Assembly: GCF_026339955.1 (NCBI RefSeq)
Contig: NZ_JAPEPW010000003.1
Span: 62,001 to 126,000 of the forward strand
Length of the DNA stretch: 64,000 nucleotides
Origin: Streptomyces sp. NBC_01549
Lineage (GTDB): Bacteria > Actinomycetota > Actinomycetes > Streptomycetales > Streptomycetaceae
Reading direction: 5' to 3'
The notes below the pieces were generated by a model. It was not told the DNA's origin, made no database searches, and worked only from the letters and a program-made list of their open reading frames with translations. The position numbers and the translations under genes were made by a program. Positions 8,906 to 17,950 of the stretch are shown here, piece after piece. The first letter of the stretch is position 1. Every line of letters begins with the position of its first letter.

Positions 8906-9394
8906 ATGACGCTCACCACGACAGCCATTCGCCTCGCACCCCGTCTGCACGAGGACCGGCTTGATGCCATGGCCGTGTGGTTCGAGCGGCAGCTACGGAG
9001 CCCGTGCCAGCCGATGCCGCCTCAGGATGCCCGTCGTGTTTCGCAGATGCGCCGGCTCGTGGCCGCCCGGCTGCGTCTGTGTGGATTACCTGAACTCGTT
9101 GAGCCCATGGAGCTGTTGACGAGCGAGCTGGTCACCAACGCACTGGAGCACGGAGACGGCCCGGTGTCTCTGCTCCTCTCCTGTTCAAGCGAGACCGTCC
9201 GGCTGACGGTCGACGACGGCTCGCGAGAGAGTCCCCGGCTGAGAGCGCCTGAGCTGGATGCCGAGAGCGGGCGGGGGCTGTGGATTGTTGAGTCCATCGC
9301 TTCCGAGTACGGCGGCTCCTGGGGTGTCAGCCCCGACTGCACGAAGACCTGGTGCTCTCTCACCGTGCCCGCAGCAAAGGAACCTGCCGTCTGA
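8906..9394 (+). CDS. GHKL ATPase, RsbW-like anti-sigma/serine kinase
   Basis: 162 residues. The Bergerat-fold boxes are present: N box ELVTNALEHG (about residues 71-80), G1 box VDDGS, G2 box GRGLWIV. No transmitter or receiver domain is present, so this is the short RsbW-like type abundant in Streptomyces (ATP-binding protein, HATPase_c_2). Its partner would be an anti-anti-sigma factor or a regulator; none is visible nearby. Its TGA overlaps the ATG of the next gene by one base, so it is the first gene of a translationally coupled operon. Confidence 0.85.
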   Translation: MTLTTTAIRLAPRLHEDRLDAMAVWFERQLRSPCQPMPPQDARRVSQMRRLVAARLRLCGLPELVEPMELLTSELVTNALEHGDGPVSLLLSCSSETVRLTVDDGSRESPRLRAPELDAESGRGLWIVESIASEYGGSWGVSPDCTKTWCSLTVPAAKEPAV

Positions 9395-9690
9395 TGGCCG
9401 CTTTGGAGTTCACGCCGCCGCAGCAGACGTCAGCGGCCGCACCGGCCATGGACGTGGGTGACTTCGCGGAGCTGGTCCGCTCGCCCAGGCACTCGCAAAC
9501 CACGGGCCCCCGCGGTATCGAGCGGACCGCCGCCCTTCTTCCTCCTTCAGTAATTCGAAGCCCCCGCGTGCCCCCGGCGCGGGCCCGGTCTGTCGGGTGT
9601 CCACCGCGGTGCGCACCCGACAGACCTCATTCCCCGCCCCCATTCCCGCAGCCGTCAGGTCTCTTCGAGGCCGCCCGGGAGACAGACTGA
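9394..9690 (+). CDS. small Pro/Arg-rich protein of unknown function
   Basis: 98 residues, placed by two one-base TGATG overlaps with the genes on either side. This is the only strong evidence that it is translated. The N-terminal half (EFTPPQQTSAAAPAMDVGDFAEL) looks protein-like. The C-terminal half is low complexity, rich in Pro, Arg and Ser. No domain recognised. Confidence 0.45.
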   Translation: MAALEFTPPQQTSAAAPAMDVGDFAELVRSPRHSQTTGPRGIERTAALLPPSVIRSPRVPPARARSVGCPPRCAPDRPHSPPPFPQPSGLFEAARETD

Positions 9691-10322
9691 TGACGAATCA
9701 CCGCACCAAGCGCGAGGTCTCAGCAAATCGCGCAGCAGTTATCGCCCAGAAGGCGACCGTGGTCCGCCGATACACCTGCGAGGGCGCGTCTATGGCGGCG
9801 CTCTGCCGTGACTACGGTGTGGGAATCGGATGGCTGCGGCGGCAGTTCGATGTCTGGGACGTACCCCGGCGCCCGCGCGGACGGACTGCCTACGCAGCAG
9901 TGCAGGAGACATCCGCCGATGAGGGGGAGCGGGCGGCGCTTGCGCAACGTCTGGCCGACCCCCGCCTGCTTGAGCAGAGCGTCGTCCTCGATCTCAGCTC
10001 AGCCCGGGTCTCCGGCGCAGGCGTGAGCCGGCTGGCGGTGCCCGTGGGCGGGGTTCGCGTAGCGGGGGAAGTGACCGTCGGGAACTGGGGCGAGGCGCTG
10101 ATCGTCATTCTGCAGCTGGAAGCACATCCGGAGCGGTATCCCAAGGTCCGCCAGCGTAAGCCGCTCGGCTCGCCGTGGGAGCCGAGAACCGTCTGCTGGG
10201 GTGCCTCTACACCCGTCGATGACTGGCCCACGCGAGGCCGCATGTTCGGATACCACGAAGCCGGGATCAACGAATACACCGCCGCTCACGCCCAGTCGTC
10301 TGCACCCCTCGGCCAGCGCTGA
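9690..10322 (+). CDS. HTH-containing protein of unknown function
   Basis: 210 residues; ATG overlaps the previous stop. The N-terminal 60 residues include a helix-turn-helix-like segment (SMAALCRDYGVGIGWLRRQFDVWDVPRRPRG) of the kind in transposase and resolvase DNA-binding domains. The second half (VVLDLSSARVSGAGVSRLAV; YPKVRQRKPLGSPWEPRT) is globular and unrecognised. It is the third member of the operon with the GHKL ATPase. Confidence 0.6.
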   Translation: MTNHRTKREVSANRAAVIAQKATVVRRYTCEGASMAALCRDYGVGIGWLRRQFDVWDVPRRPRGRTAYAAVQETSADEGERAALAQRLADPRLLEQSVVLDLSSARVSGAGVSRLAVPVGGVRVAGEVTVGNWGEALIVILQLEAHPERYPKVRQRKPLGSPWEPRTVCWGASTPVDDWPTRGRMFGYHEAGINEYTAAHAQSSAPLGQR

Positions 10323-10332
10323 CCGCACGCCT

Positions 10333-10350
10333 CAAGGCTCCACGGCCTTG
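10333..10350 (+). terminator. possible terminator after the GHKL operon
   Basis: Stem CAAGGC/GCCTTG with a 6-nt loop, 11 nt after the stop codon and followed by TTGT. The stem is short. The rest of the gap to 10660 holds no other clear feature apart from the GGAGG Shine-Dalgarno at 10649 for the next gene. Confidence 0.35.
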
Positions 10351-10660
10351 TTGTCCGCGTCAGGGGCATGCCCCTCTACCAACGGCCCCCCTCGCCCTCC
10401 ACTCGGCTGCAAACACGCCGAACGCTGGCCATGGCCAGCCGCTTCCCAGCGGCGCGTCTCCACGGCGGCCGCTCCCGGACCCGCCTGATCGGCCCTCGGG
10501 CCGCAGAAGCCGCTCTGGCTCCCCCGGAACTAGGGCTTCAGCCTCCTGCGGTCCGATGGCTCCGCCATCCCGTTTTGAGGACACCAACCCCCATGTCCCG
10601 CTTATTTACCCCGGTTCCGCAGGCGGCTGGATCCGCATCTGTGCACTCGGAGGTGCGCTG

Positions 10661-11692
10661 ATGGCCGCCGACGTCATGGACCTGATCGTTCACTCTGCAG
10701 GACGGGACCACGAGCTGCGTCTCGCCATGGAAGACCTGCAAATGGACCGCTGGCGCGCAGCGCAGCAGCTACTTCGAAGCACCGGAAGAAACTGGGCTTT
10801 ACGGACGTCGCGCAGTCAGGCTCTGGCCGTGGGCGCCGCCAAGAGCCACGCCATCGAAGCATGGCGGGAAGAAGAGCCCGGCAGTGTGAGCGCGCTGATG
10901 ATGTGGGCCCGAGTACTGACACAGCGGGCGCTCTACGCCTTCCGTGACGGCGTGCGCGGTGAGAAGTTACGCCGCGCGGCCTATGTCGCAGACCAGGCGT
11001 GCAGGGCCGCGGCAAGCGCGTGGCCGGAGGATCCGGTACCGGGGGTTTGTTTCCTCGCCTTGGCCCAGACCGACGTCGATCAGTCATGGCCGCACAGCCG
11101 GCTGAACTGGTTTGTGCACAGGGACGGATTTCTGCCGCCAGGACCGTGGACAGTGCTGAACTGGGTCCACGTCCGTGATCCGTACAACCGGGAGGCCTAC
11201 CACCGGGTCCTTCAGGTCCTGCAGGCCCGCGGGGCGGGTGACCTGGACTTCGCTCTGTGGGTGGCAAGCACAGCACCCGAAGGCGCTGCGGTGACGCTGC
11301 TGCCCCTGTACGCATTCGTCGAGACCTACCGGCGCTCCATCGCACAGAGCCAGACCACCAAAGTGATTGCCTTCTGGGCTACCGACCAGAAGGCCCACTA
11401 CGCCCGGCGGGGCCTTGAGTGGTGGTTCAACGCACCTGCGCCGGGAGCGACATCAGCCGGCCAGAAGCGGCAGGCGCGCGACCCGCGCACCTACTCGCTG
11501 GCGGATCTGAACCATCTCGCACACGCCCTCAGCGCCACCGGCGTAGGAAACGCCGCAGACGTCTTCACCGCGATCGGCCCTTACGCCACCCCCGCGCCGT
11601 GGGCCCACGTCACCCAGAACCCTGCGTGGTGGCAGGACGACTTCCGCTCCGCACGCAAGAGAGCCCTCAGAGACCGCAACGGTCGCCGATGA
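10661..11692 (+). CDS. helical repeat protein of unknown function
   Basis: 343 residues from ATG 10661, chosen for the GGAGG 7 nt upstream; the frame is open upstream to 10556. The protein is predicted largely alpha-helical with a TPR-like feel (AAQQLLRSTGRNWALRTSRS; ALMMWARVLTQRALYAFRDG) and is rich in Trp. It lies 79 nt before the permease of the RiPP locus in the same direction. No catalytic motif seen. Proteins of this type often sit beside XRE-TPR regulators in Streptomyces; I do not assign a function. Confidence 0.6.
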   Translation: MAADVMDLIVHSAGRDHELRLAMEDLQMDRWRAAQQLLRSTGRNWALRTSRSQALAVGAAKSHAIEAWREEEPGSVSALMMWARVLTQRALYAFRDGVRGEKLRRAAYVADQACRAAASAWPEDPVPGVCFLALAQTDVDQSWPHSRLNWFVHRDGFLPPGPWTVLNWVHVRDPYNREAYHRVLQVLQARGAGDLDFALWVASTAPEGAAVTLLPLYAFVETYRRSIAQSQTTKVIAFWATDQKAHYARRGLEWWFNAPAPGATSAGQKRQARDPRTYSLADLNHLAHALSATGVGNAADVFTAIGPYATPAPWAHVTQNPAWWQDDFRSARKRALRDRNGRR

Positions 11693-11771
11693 GCAAGTCG
11701 AGCACCTCCGCCCTCATGCGGGCCATACCTGGCACACCGCTCCGCCCCCCTACAACCAGAGGATTTCTCCC

Positions 11772-13280
11772 TTGTCTCGGAGTAGAGCTCATGCACGCCT
11801 TGACGATGATGCCGCGCTGCGCGCGCATGGCTACCAGCCCGAACTGTCCCGCCGGATGGGAGGGTTCGGCAATTTCGCGATCAGCTTCAGTGTGATCTGC
11901 ATCCTGGCCGGCGGCATGACGCTGTTCGGCTACGGCATGAATACCGGCGGCCCGGCCGTGATGATCTGGGGCTGGGTCGGCATCGGCGCCATGACCTTAC
12001 TTCTGGGGATGTGCCTGGCCGAGGTGACGTCCGCCTACCCCACCTCCGGCGGCCTCTACTACATGGCCCACCGTCTCGGCGGCCCCCGTTGGGCGTGGGT
12101 GACCGGCTGGCTCAACCTCCTCGGCCTGCTCGGCGCCATCGCCGGTATCGACTACGGCTGTGCCCTGTTCGTCGGCGCGTTCGCCAGTCTCCAGTGGGGT
12201 CTGACGCCCACGCCGGAGACGACGATCCTGATCTTCGCGGGCACCCTGGTCCTGCACGGCGCGCTGAACGCCGCCGGGGTCCGCCTGGTCAACGTCCTCA
12301 ACAGCATCTCCGTGTGGTGGCAGCTCTTCGGCGTCGCCCTGATCGTCGGGGCGCTCACCCTGGCCCCGGCCCAGCACCAGTCAGTGTCCTTCGTGTTCGG
12401 GCACTACACCAACGGCACCGGCTTCTCCAGCCCCCTCTACGTCGCCAGTCTCGGCTGCCTGCTGGCTGCGTATACGTTCTGCGGTTATGACGCCTCCTCC
12501 CACCTGTCGGAGGAGACCACTCAGGCGCAGATAGCGGCGCCCCGCGGCATCGTCCGCTCGATCGCCTGGTCCTGGGCGGCCGGCTTCGTCCTCCTTGCAG
12601 GCCTGCTGTTCGCGATCCAGGACTACAACGGCACCCTCAGTTCGAGTACCGGTGTCCCCCCGGCGCAGATCTTCATCGACGTCCTCGGCACCGGCATGGC
12701 CAAGGGACTACTGGTCGTCGTGATCATTGCTCAGCTGTTCTGCGGCAACGCGGAGACCGCCGCTGCGAGCCGGATGGTGTATGCGTTCTCCCGCGACGGA
12801 TCCCTGCCGTTCTCCTCGACCTGGCGGCGCGTCAGCCACCGCACCCGCACCCCGATCGCCGCGGTGTGGCTGTCCGTGAGCGTCGCCCTGGTCCTGGCGC
12901 TGCCCAGCCTGTACTCGCCGACCGCGTACGCCGCCGTCACCGCGATCAACGTCATCGGGATCACCCCCGCCTACGCGATCCCCGTCTACCTCCGCCTCCG
13001 CGCCGGCCGTGCCTTCCAGCCCGGCCCCTGGCACCTCGGAGGCTGGAGCCGCCCCCTCGGGCTCCTCTCCGTGGTGTACGTGATCGTCCTGACGGTCGTG
13101 TTCTGCCTGCCGCAGGCCTCCCCGATCACCGCCGAGTCGTTCAACTACGCAGGCGTCGCACTGGCCGTGGTCCTGCTTCTGGCCTGGGTCACGTGGATCA
13201 CCAAGGGCAAGCGCGACTACAAGGTTCCCCCGCTCGGCTCCGCTGCCCAGAACGCTGCTCTAGCCGGGGACGTGCTGTGA
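11772..13280 (+). CDS. APC-superfamily amino acid/amine permease
   Basis: 502 residues from TTG 11772 (AGAGGA upstream). About twelve hydrophobic segments, with the APC consensus in the first helices (FGNFAISFSVICILAGGMTLF; AEVTSAYPTSGGLYYMAHRLGG). The closest type is the eukaryote-like GABA/choline/ethanolamine transporter subgroup. Its stop overlaps the ATG of the glutamine-synthetase-like gene (TGATG), so uptake of an amine or amino acid and its gamma-glutamylation are probably linked. Role in the neighbouring RiPP pathway unknown. Confidence 0.85.
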   Translation: MSRSRAHARLDDDAALRAHGYQPELSRRMGGFGNFAISFSVICILAGGMTLFGYGMNTGGPAVMIWGWVGIGAMTLLLGMCLAEVTSAYPTSGGLYYMAHRLGGPRWAWVTGWLNLLGLLGAIAGIDYGCALFVGAFASLQWGLTPTPETTILIFAGTLVLHGALNAAGVRLVNVLNSISVWWQLFGVALIVGALTLAPAQHQSVSFVFGHYTNGTGFSSPLYVASLGCLLAAYTFCGYDASSHLSEETTQAQIAAPRGIVRSIAWSWAAGFVLLAGLLFAIQDYNGTLSSSTGVPPAQIFIDVLGTGMAKGLLVVVIIAQLFCGNAETAAASRMVYAFSRDGSLPFSSTWRRVSHRTRTPIAAVWLSVSVALVLALPSLYSPTAYAAVTAINVIGITPAYAIPVYLRLRAGRAFQPGPWHLGGWSRPLGLLSVVYVIVLTVVFCLPQASPITAESFNYAGVALAVVLLLAWVTWITKGKRDYKVPPLGSAAQNAALAGDVL

Positions 13281-14647
13281 TGACCGGCGAGATCAACGAC
13301 CGTCTCACCCGTGAAAGGCTCGGAGAGCTCGTCCAGGCTCACGAGATCAACACGGTGATGCTCGGCGTCCCCGACCTGATGGGACGCCTGAAGGGCAAGA
13401 GCTTCGACGCTCTCCACTTCCTCACGCAGCTTCCCGGCGGGTCGGAGATGTGCGCCTACATCCTGGCGTCCGACGTCAACATGACCCCGCTGGACGGCTT
13501 CGGGCTCACCGGCTGGCACGAGGGGTACGGAGATCTGAGGGTCGTCCCCGATCTGGGTGCCATCCGGCGTCTGAGCTACCTGCCCGGCACCGTTCTCGTC
13601 TTTGGCGACGCCCTCGACCACGCCGGCTACCCCATCCCGGTGGCGCCGCGGGAGATGCTGCGCCAGCAGATCAAGTACCTGGCAGACCTCGAGTGGGAGG
13701 TCCGGGTCGGCATCGAGAGTGAGTTCCTGCTCTATCGCGGCAGCGCGGACCGCAGCCGCCGAGCGGGATACCGGGGCCTGACGCCCATGTCGCCCCACAA
13801 CCTCGACTATGCCCTCGACCATCCTCCCGGCCTCTCCGCGTTCTTCGGCGCCCTCCGGGACGCGCTGCACCAGGCCGACGCACCGGTCGAGGCCATCAAG
13901 ACGGAAGGGGCACCGGGACAGATCGAGGTCACATGGCCGTACGGCGATGCGATGCGGGCCTGCGACACGTACGCCGTGCACAAGCACGCTGTGCGGGCCA
14001 TTGCCGCGCAGCAGCGTATGACGCCGACGTTCATGGCCGCCCCCGAGACAGGCATCGGCTCCGGCCTGCACTTCCACGTGTCCCTGTGGCGTGACAGCAA
14101 GCCCGCGTTCGAGACCGCATTCGGCGCGGATCTGCCCGAGGCCCTCGGACAGTCCATTGCCGGACTCCTCGACGCGCTGCCCGAGATGGCACCGCTGTAC
14201 GCCCCCTACCCCAACTCCTATAAGCGATTCGCTCCCCACTCCTTCGCACCGACGACCTTCACATGGGGGTACGACAACCGCACCTGCGCCATCAGGGTCA
14301 CCGGCCGCCACAAGGACACCCGGCTGGAGGTCCGGCTTCCCGGCGCCGACGCCAACCCCTACCTCGCACTCGCCGCGGTCTTCGCGGGAATCCTCCACGG
14401 CATCACAAAGCACCCCATGCTGCCGGACCCCTCCACAGGAGACGCCTATGAGGCCGATCCGCTCCCGGGGCCGGTGCCGCGCACTCTCGACGAGGCAGTG
14501 GCCGCATTCGTAGAGGGATCGCTTGCCACGCACGCCTTCAGCCCCTCGGTGGTGCAGCACTACGCCCATGCCGCCCGAGCCGAGATCGACGCGCACCACG
14601 GCCAGGTCACGGACGTAGACCGCGCGAGGGGGTTCTTCCATGCCTGA
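13280..14647 (+). CDS. glutamine-synthetase-like ligase (GlnA3/PuuA type)
   Basis: 455 residues. GS family hallmarks: the catalytic-domain glutamate region RVGIESEFLLY, the ATP-binding GSGLHFHVSLW, the segment PYPNSYKRFAPHSFAPTT, and RLEVRLPGADANPYLALAA near the C-terminus. The sequence type (MLGVPDLMGRLKGKSF at the N-terminus) matches gamma-glutamyl-polyamine/ethanolamine synthetases rather than housekeeping GlnA, and there is no adenylylation-loop signature. Coupled to the permease gene. It probably ligates glutamate to an amine. This pair is a frequent neighbour of tgm genes, but no biochemical role in graspetide formation is known to me. Confidence 0.8.
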   Translation: MTGEINDRLTRERLGELVQAHEINTVMLGVPDLMGRLKGKSFDALHFLTQLPGGSEMCAYILASDVNMTPLDGFGLTGWHEGYGDLRVVPDLGAIRRLSYLPGTVLVFGDALDHAGYPIPVAPREMLRQQIKYLADLEWEVRVGIESEFLLYRGSADRSRRAGYRGLTPMSPHNLDYALDHPPGLSAFFGALRDALHQADAPVEAIKTEGAPGQIEVTWPYGDAMRACDTYAVHKHAVRAIAAQQRMTPTFMAAPETGIGSGLHFHVSLWRDSKPAFETAFGADLPEALGQSIAGLLDALPEMAPLYAPYPNSYKRFAPHSFAPTTFTWGYDNRTCAIRVTGRHKDTRLEVRLPGADANPYLALAAVFAGILHGITKHPMLPDPSTGDAYEADPLPGPVPRTLDEAVAAFVEGSLATHAFSPSVVQHYAHAARAEIDAHHGQVTDVDRARGFFHA

Positions 14648-14855
14648 CCTCCTCTCCCGCACCACGCAGATCCAACGACCCGGCCGCGTCGCCGCTGATC
14701 TCGATCGCTCAGGGCGTATGGACCGCATCACGACCATCGTGCTGCCCCTGCTCTTCGAATTGACTCAGCAAGCCGCGCGCTTCAGCTCCGGCGTGAACCC
14801 GTGGGGGCAACTCGCTGTGTACGACGACATCGACTTCGCTCCCTTCACCGCATGA
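14640..14855 (+). CDS. small protein, unknown
   Basis: 71 residues; ATG overlaps the end of the glutamine-synthetase-like gene by 8 nt. The C-terminal half (TTIVLPLLFELTQQAARFSS, then VNPWGQLAVYDDIDFAPF) looks protein-like. It could be a peptide of the RiPP locus, since NPWG echoes the PWG motif of the precursor, but the resemblance is too short to rely on. Confidence 0.4.
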   Translation: MPDLLSRTTQIQRPGRVAADLDRSGRMDRITTIVLPLLFELTQQAARFSSGVNPWGQLAVYDDIDFAPFTA

Positions 14856-14860
14856 CTCCC

Positions 14861-14899
14861 GCCCGGTGCCCGCTGTGTGAGGGGCTGTCGACACCGGGC
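14861..14899 (+). terminator. inverted repeat after the permease/ligase operon
   Basis: GCCCGGTG/CACCGGGC, an 8-bp perfect stem with a 23-nt loop starting 5 nt after the stop of the small ORF. There is no T-tract. The 349-bp gap to tgmA contains this and the two further hairpins listed separately. Confidence 0.35.
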
Positions 14900-15100
14900 G
14901 GGGCCCTCGGTGCGGAGGGCCAGGCGACCACCGATTCCCCTCGGGCGGCATGGCAGCCCTCCGCGCCGGGACTCAACAGCTTCATCCACGGAAGCAGGCC
15001 GCATAGACCCTGCCCGGTGGCCCGGATGCCGTCCGGCCGTGGCCATCGGGCAGTTCACAAGCTCCGCCCGTATGACACGAAAGGTGGCGCGGGCGGAAAC

Positions 15101-15176
15101 GGCGCTGGGGCTACGTCCCCCCGGCGGGCCCCAGCGCCGCCCTGTTGGTATGACCTTGCCCCGCCGACCAGGCGGG
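15101..15176 (+). promoter_or_regulatory. two hairpins in the tgmA 5' region
   Basis: A perfect 11-bp stem GGCGCTGGGGC/GCCCCAGCGCC (15101-15111 with 15128-15138, 16-nt loop) is followed by CCCGCC/GGCGGG (15160-15165 with 15171-15176, 5-nt loop) and a TTTC tail. The second stem ends 28 nt before the tgmA start codon. They could be a terminator insulating tgmA from the permease operon or a leader attenuator. The sequence alone does not decide. Confidence 0.45.
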
Positions 15177-15204
15177 TTTCATCACTGCGACACAGAGGAG
15201 ACGC

Positions 15205-15498
15205 ATGTTCGTCCACTCCGACCGTCTGCCCGCCGGCTCCGCGGTCCCGCAGGGAACCGTCACTCCGTCCCCGTGGGGGGCGAGCCGTATGGCGCCGTAT
15301 CCCACGATGGCCCCCGAGTACGCCAGGGCTGAGTTGGACCCGGTCACCCAGACCGCCGTCTTCTACGACGCCACTGGCCAAGTCATGGAAATGCCGGGCC
15401 ACGGCACCAGCACCGGCACCAACCCGTCCACAGGCACCAGCCCCGACGGCAACGGCGGCACCCAGGACACCGACACGGGGAGCGACAACGACCAGTGA
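15205..15498 (+). CDS. tgmA: ATP-grasp-modified RiPP precursor (graspetide)
   Basis: 97 residues with GGAG 6 nt upstream of the ATG. It shows the conserved architecture of the putative ATP-grasp target family. A leader carries PWGASRMAPYP (residues 23-33), then LDPVTQTAVFYDATGQV (44-60), then HGTSTGT (66-72). The core is rich in Thr, Ser, Asp and Gly. Thr/Ser hydroxyls and Asp/Glu side chains are the usual substrates for macrolactonisation. The Asp81-Gly82 step in the core is the best candidate for the methylation/aspartimide chemistry expected from TgmC. The stop overlaps the tgmB start (GTGA). Confidence 0.9.
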   Translation: MFVHSDRLPAGSAVPQGTVTPSPWGASRMAPYPTMAPEYARAELDPVTQTAVFYDATGQVMEMPGHGTSTGTNPSTGTSPDGNGGTQDTDTGSDNDQ

Positions 15499-16442
15499 AT
15501 GACCCACGTCCGGTGTTGGTCGTCACCAGCCTGCACGACCCCACCGCCGACGTGGTGATCCGCGAGCTGCACGACCGGGGCATCCCGGTCGTGCGGCTCG
15601 ACTCGGGGGACTTCCCCGCATCACTGTCGGTGGAGGCCGAGATCACCTCGCAAGGCATCCAGGGACGCCTCACCACCCCGTCCCGTATCGCTGACCTGGC
15701 CAACATCCGGGCCCTGTACTACCGCCGCCCGACCGGCTTCGCCTTCCCTCATCTCAGGGAGCAGGACGCGCGGTTCGCCATCACCCAGGCCAGGTATGGA
15801 CTCGGAGGAGTGTTGGCGTCACTTCCCGGGTGCCTCTACGTAAACCACCCACACCGCATCGGGGACGCGGAATTCAAGCCGTCCGGACTGGCTGCAGCGG
15901 TAGAGGCCGGATTCCTGGTGCCGCCCACACTGATCACCTCCAGCCCCGACGCTGCCAGGGCCTTCGTCAAGGGCCACGACTCGGTCGTCTACAAGCCGCT
16001 GCACAACCCCGTGTACCGCATCGACGGCGTCTCGTCCGTTGTCAAAATCGCTGAGGTGACCGCCGAGGACATCGGCGAGAGCGTGTCCGGCACCGCGCAC
16101 TTGTTCCAGAAACGCGTCCCCAAGACTGCCGACGTGCGCGTGACCGTCATCGGTTCCCAGGTGTTCTGTGTCCGCATCGACTCCGACGTCCTGGACTGGC
16201 GCACCGACTACGACCGCCTGGCCTACACGCCCGTGGGGCCACCGCCGGGGATTGAGCAGGCGCTTCACCGCTACCTGGACCACTTCGGGCTCGTTTTCGG
16301 TGCTTTCGACTTCTGCGTAGGCGAGGACGGGCAATGGTGGTTCCTGGAGTGCAACCCCTCCGGTCAGTGGTACTGGCTGGAGTCTGAGACCGGTCTGCCG
16401 ATGTGCGCAGCCCTGGCAGACCTTTTGGAGAGGACGTCGTGA
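15495..16442 (+). CDS. tgmB: ATP-grasp ribosomal peptide maturase
   Basis: 315 residues from GTG 15495, sharing 4 nt with tgmA. N-terminal pre-grasp domain (VLVVTSLHDPTADVVIRELH) with the family hallmark ALYYRRPTGFAFP. ATP-grasp fold: lysine region SVVYKPLHNPVY, and metal-binding DFCVGEDGQWWFLECNPSGQ near the C-terminus. It catalyses ATP-dependent ester (or amide) cross-links between core Thr/Ser/Lys and Asp/Glu side chains, guided by the leader of TgmA. Assigned with confidence from precursor adjacency and the family-typical ending ECNPSGQWYWLE. Confidence 0.93.
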   Translation: MNDPRPVLVVTSLHDPTADVVIRELHDRGIPVVRLDSGDFPASLSVEAEITSQGIQGRLTTPSRIADLANIRALYYRRPTGFAFPHLREQDARFAITQARYGLGGVLASLPGCLYVNHPHRIGDAEFKPSGLAAAVEAGFLVPPTLITSSPDAARAFVKGHDSVVYKPLHNPVYRIDGVSSVVKIAEVTAEDIGESVSGTAHLFQKRVPKTADVRVTVIGSQVFCVRIDSDVLDWRTDYDRLAYTPVGPPPGIEQALHRYLDHFGLVFGAFDFCVGEDGQWWFLECNPSGQWYWLESETGLPMCAALADLLERTS

Positions 16443-17557
16443 CCGACCAAGCGCAGCTCCACCAGCAACTCATCGACTCCATGACGGCGAACGGCAGTCT
16501 GCGCACGCAGCCGTGGAAGCGTGCCGTCGAAACCGTCGCCCGACACGAGTTCCTGCGGACCGGGTTCTTCCGCCGCGTGGACGGCGCTGTGCCCTCGGCA
16601 TGGGCACCCGTCCTGGAAGGCGACGCCAGTTGGCTCGAAGCCTGCTACGAGGACGAGTCCCTGGTGACTCAGATCGCCGGCACGATCATGCCCGCGGACA
16701 TCCGCGGTCAGATCATGCGGGACCCGACCAGCTCCAGCACGCTGCCGTCTCTCGTCGTGCGCATGCTGGAAGACCTCCAGGTCGAGCCGGAATCGAAGGT
16801 GCTGGAGATCGGGACCGGCACCGGGTACTCCACCGCGGTGCTCTGCGCGCGGCTGGGCGAGGAGTACGTCACCTCCATCGAGTACGACGAGGAAGTGGCC
16901 GCGCGTGCACGGACAGCCCTGGGCCGACGGGGGATGTACCCCACGCTGGTCAGCGGCGACGGCCTCCTCGGCTACGCCGAAGGGGCACCGTACGACAGGG
17001 TGATCGCTACCTGCGGCGTGCGTACCGTTCCTGCGGCCTGGATCGAGCAGACCCGGCCCGGTGGCCTGATCCTGACGACCATCGGTGGCTGGCTCGGCTC
17101 GTCGGAACTCGCACGCCTGACGGTCCACGACGACGGCACGGCAACCGGGCCGCTACTGAGCGGTCAGGTCAGCTTCATGCTCGCACGCCCTCACATGCCA
17201 CCCGCGCTGGGCCTGCTCCCCGACCTCAGCGAGGGCAAGGAGCGCGAGGCCAACGCCGGTACCGACGCACTGAACGACTGGACGTCCCGCTTCGTCGTGC
17301 AGCTCGCAGCTCCCCACGCACAGCGCCTGACGATGGAACGCGACGGGCGCACCGAACACGTTCTCATCGACGTCGAGTCCGGCTCGTGGGCTGCCCTTTA
17401 TGAGGAGGACGGCCGTTGGATCGTGCGGCAGGACGGGCCGGACGCCCTCTGGGATGCTGCCGAGGAACAGCTCGGCCGCTGGCGCGCGGCCGGCACTCCA
17501 GCACTGGAGGAGTTCACCGTCAGCGTCACCCCGCAGGGCCAAACCATCACCTGGTAG
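16439..17557 (+). CDS. tgmC: PCMT-like methyltransferase of the ATP-grasp system
   Basis: 372 residues from GTG 16439 (GTGA overlap with tgmB, GGAGAGG upstream). SAM-binding motif I is VLEIGTGTGYSTAVL, followed by the acidic SIEYDEEV. The N-terminal part resembles protein L-isoaspartate O-methyltransferase, and a family-specific C-terminal extension follows. In characterised graspetides such as fuscimiditide, an enzyme of this type methylates a core Asp of the cyclised peptide, which then collapses to an aspartimide. The same outcome is expected here. Confidence 0.92.
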   Translation: MTDQAQLHQQLIDSMTANGSLRTQPWKRAVETVARHEFLRTGFFRRVDGAVPSAWAPVLEGDASWLEACYEDESLVTQIAGTIMPADIRGQIMRDPTSSSTLPSLVVRMLEDLQVEPESKVLEIGTGTGYSTAVLCARLGEEYVTSIEYDEEVAARARTALGRRGMYPTLVSGDGLLGYAEGAPYDRVIATCGVRTVPAAWIEQTRPGGLILTTIGGWLGSSELARLTVHDDGTATGPLLSGQVSFMLARPHMPPALGLLPDLSEGKEREANAGTDALNDWTSRFVVQLAAPHAQRLTMERDGRTEHVLIDVESGSWAALYEEDGRWIVRQDGPDALWDAAEEQLGRWRAAGTPALEEFTVSVTPQGQTITW

Positions 17558-17695
17558 ACCCCCAGGCCGACCCCGCTCGGCCGCCCCCCGTGGCGGACGG
17601 GCCAGGGCGGGCATCGGTGCTCAGAACATCGTCCAACGTCCCTCGTCCGGAGCCTTGCTCCGGCCACGTCGACGACCAGGAAGAGAGTGGTGGGG

Positions 17696-17745
17696 CAGAG
17701 GCGGCCCGGCACATGAAGGCATGAAGGCGTGCCGGGCCACCTCTG
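17696..17745 (+). terminator. strong hairpin terminator after tgmC
   Basis: CAGAGG-C-GGCCCGGCAC (17696-17712) pairs with GTGCCGGGCC-A-CCTCTG (17729-17745): 16 pairs with one mismatch, 16-nt loop, followed by TTTCC. It lies in the 393-bp gap between tgmC and the exporter, so the exporter probably has its own promoter in 17746-17940. No other feature was seen in the gap. Confidence 0.7.
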
Positions 17746-17950
17746 TTTCCGTCACCTGCGCAGCAAGCCTCGGCGTTTCGGCCAACTCGCGTCGCGTCGG
17801 AGGCCGTCCAGCACTGCGACCACGCGTTCGACGCCTTGAGATTCCGGGCGCTGCCCTTCGTCCGGAATCGAGCGCGTTCGACTCGCTCCCCGTCTCGTTG
17901 AGCCTGACACCGCCGGACCAACCAGGTGCGGCGCGGACCCCCGAGGAGGC

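Noticed and set aside
15055..15507. Minus-strand frame over tgmA
   Set aside because: Val/Gly-rich shadow; tgmA has a ribosome-binding site, coupled start of tgmB and the conserved precursor motifs.
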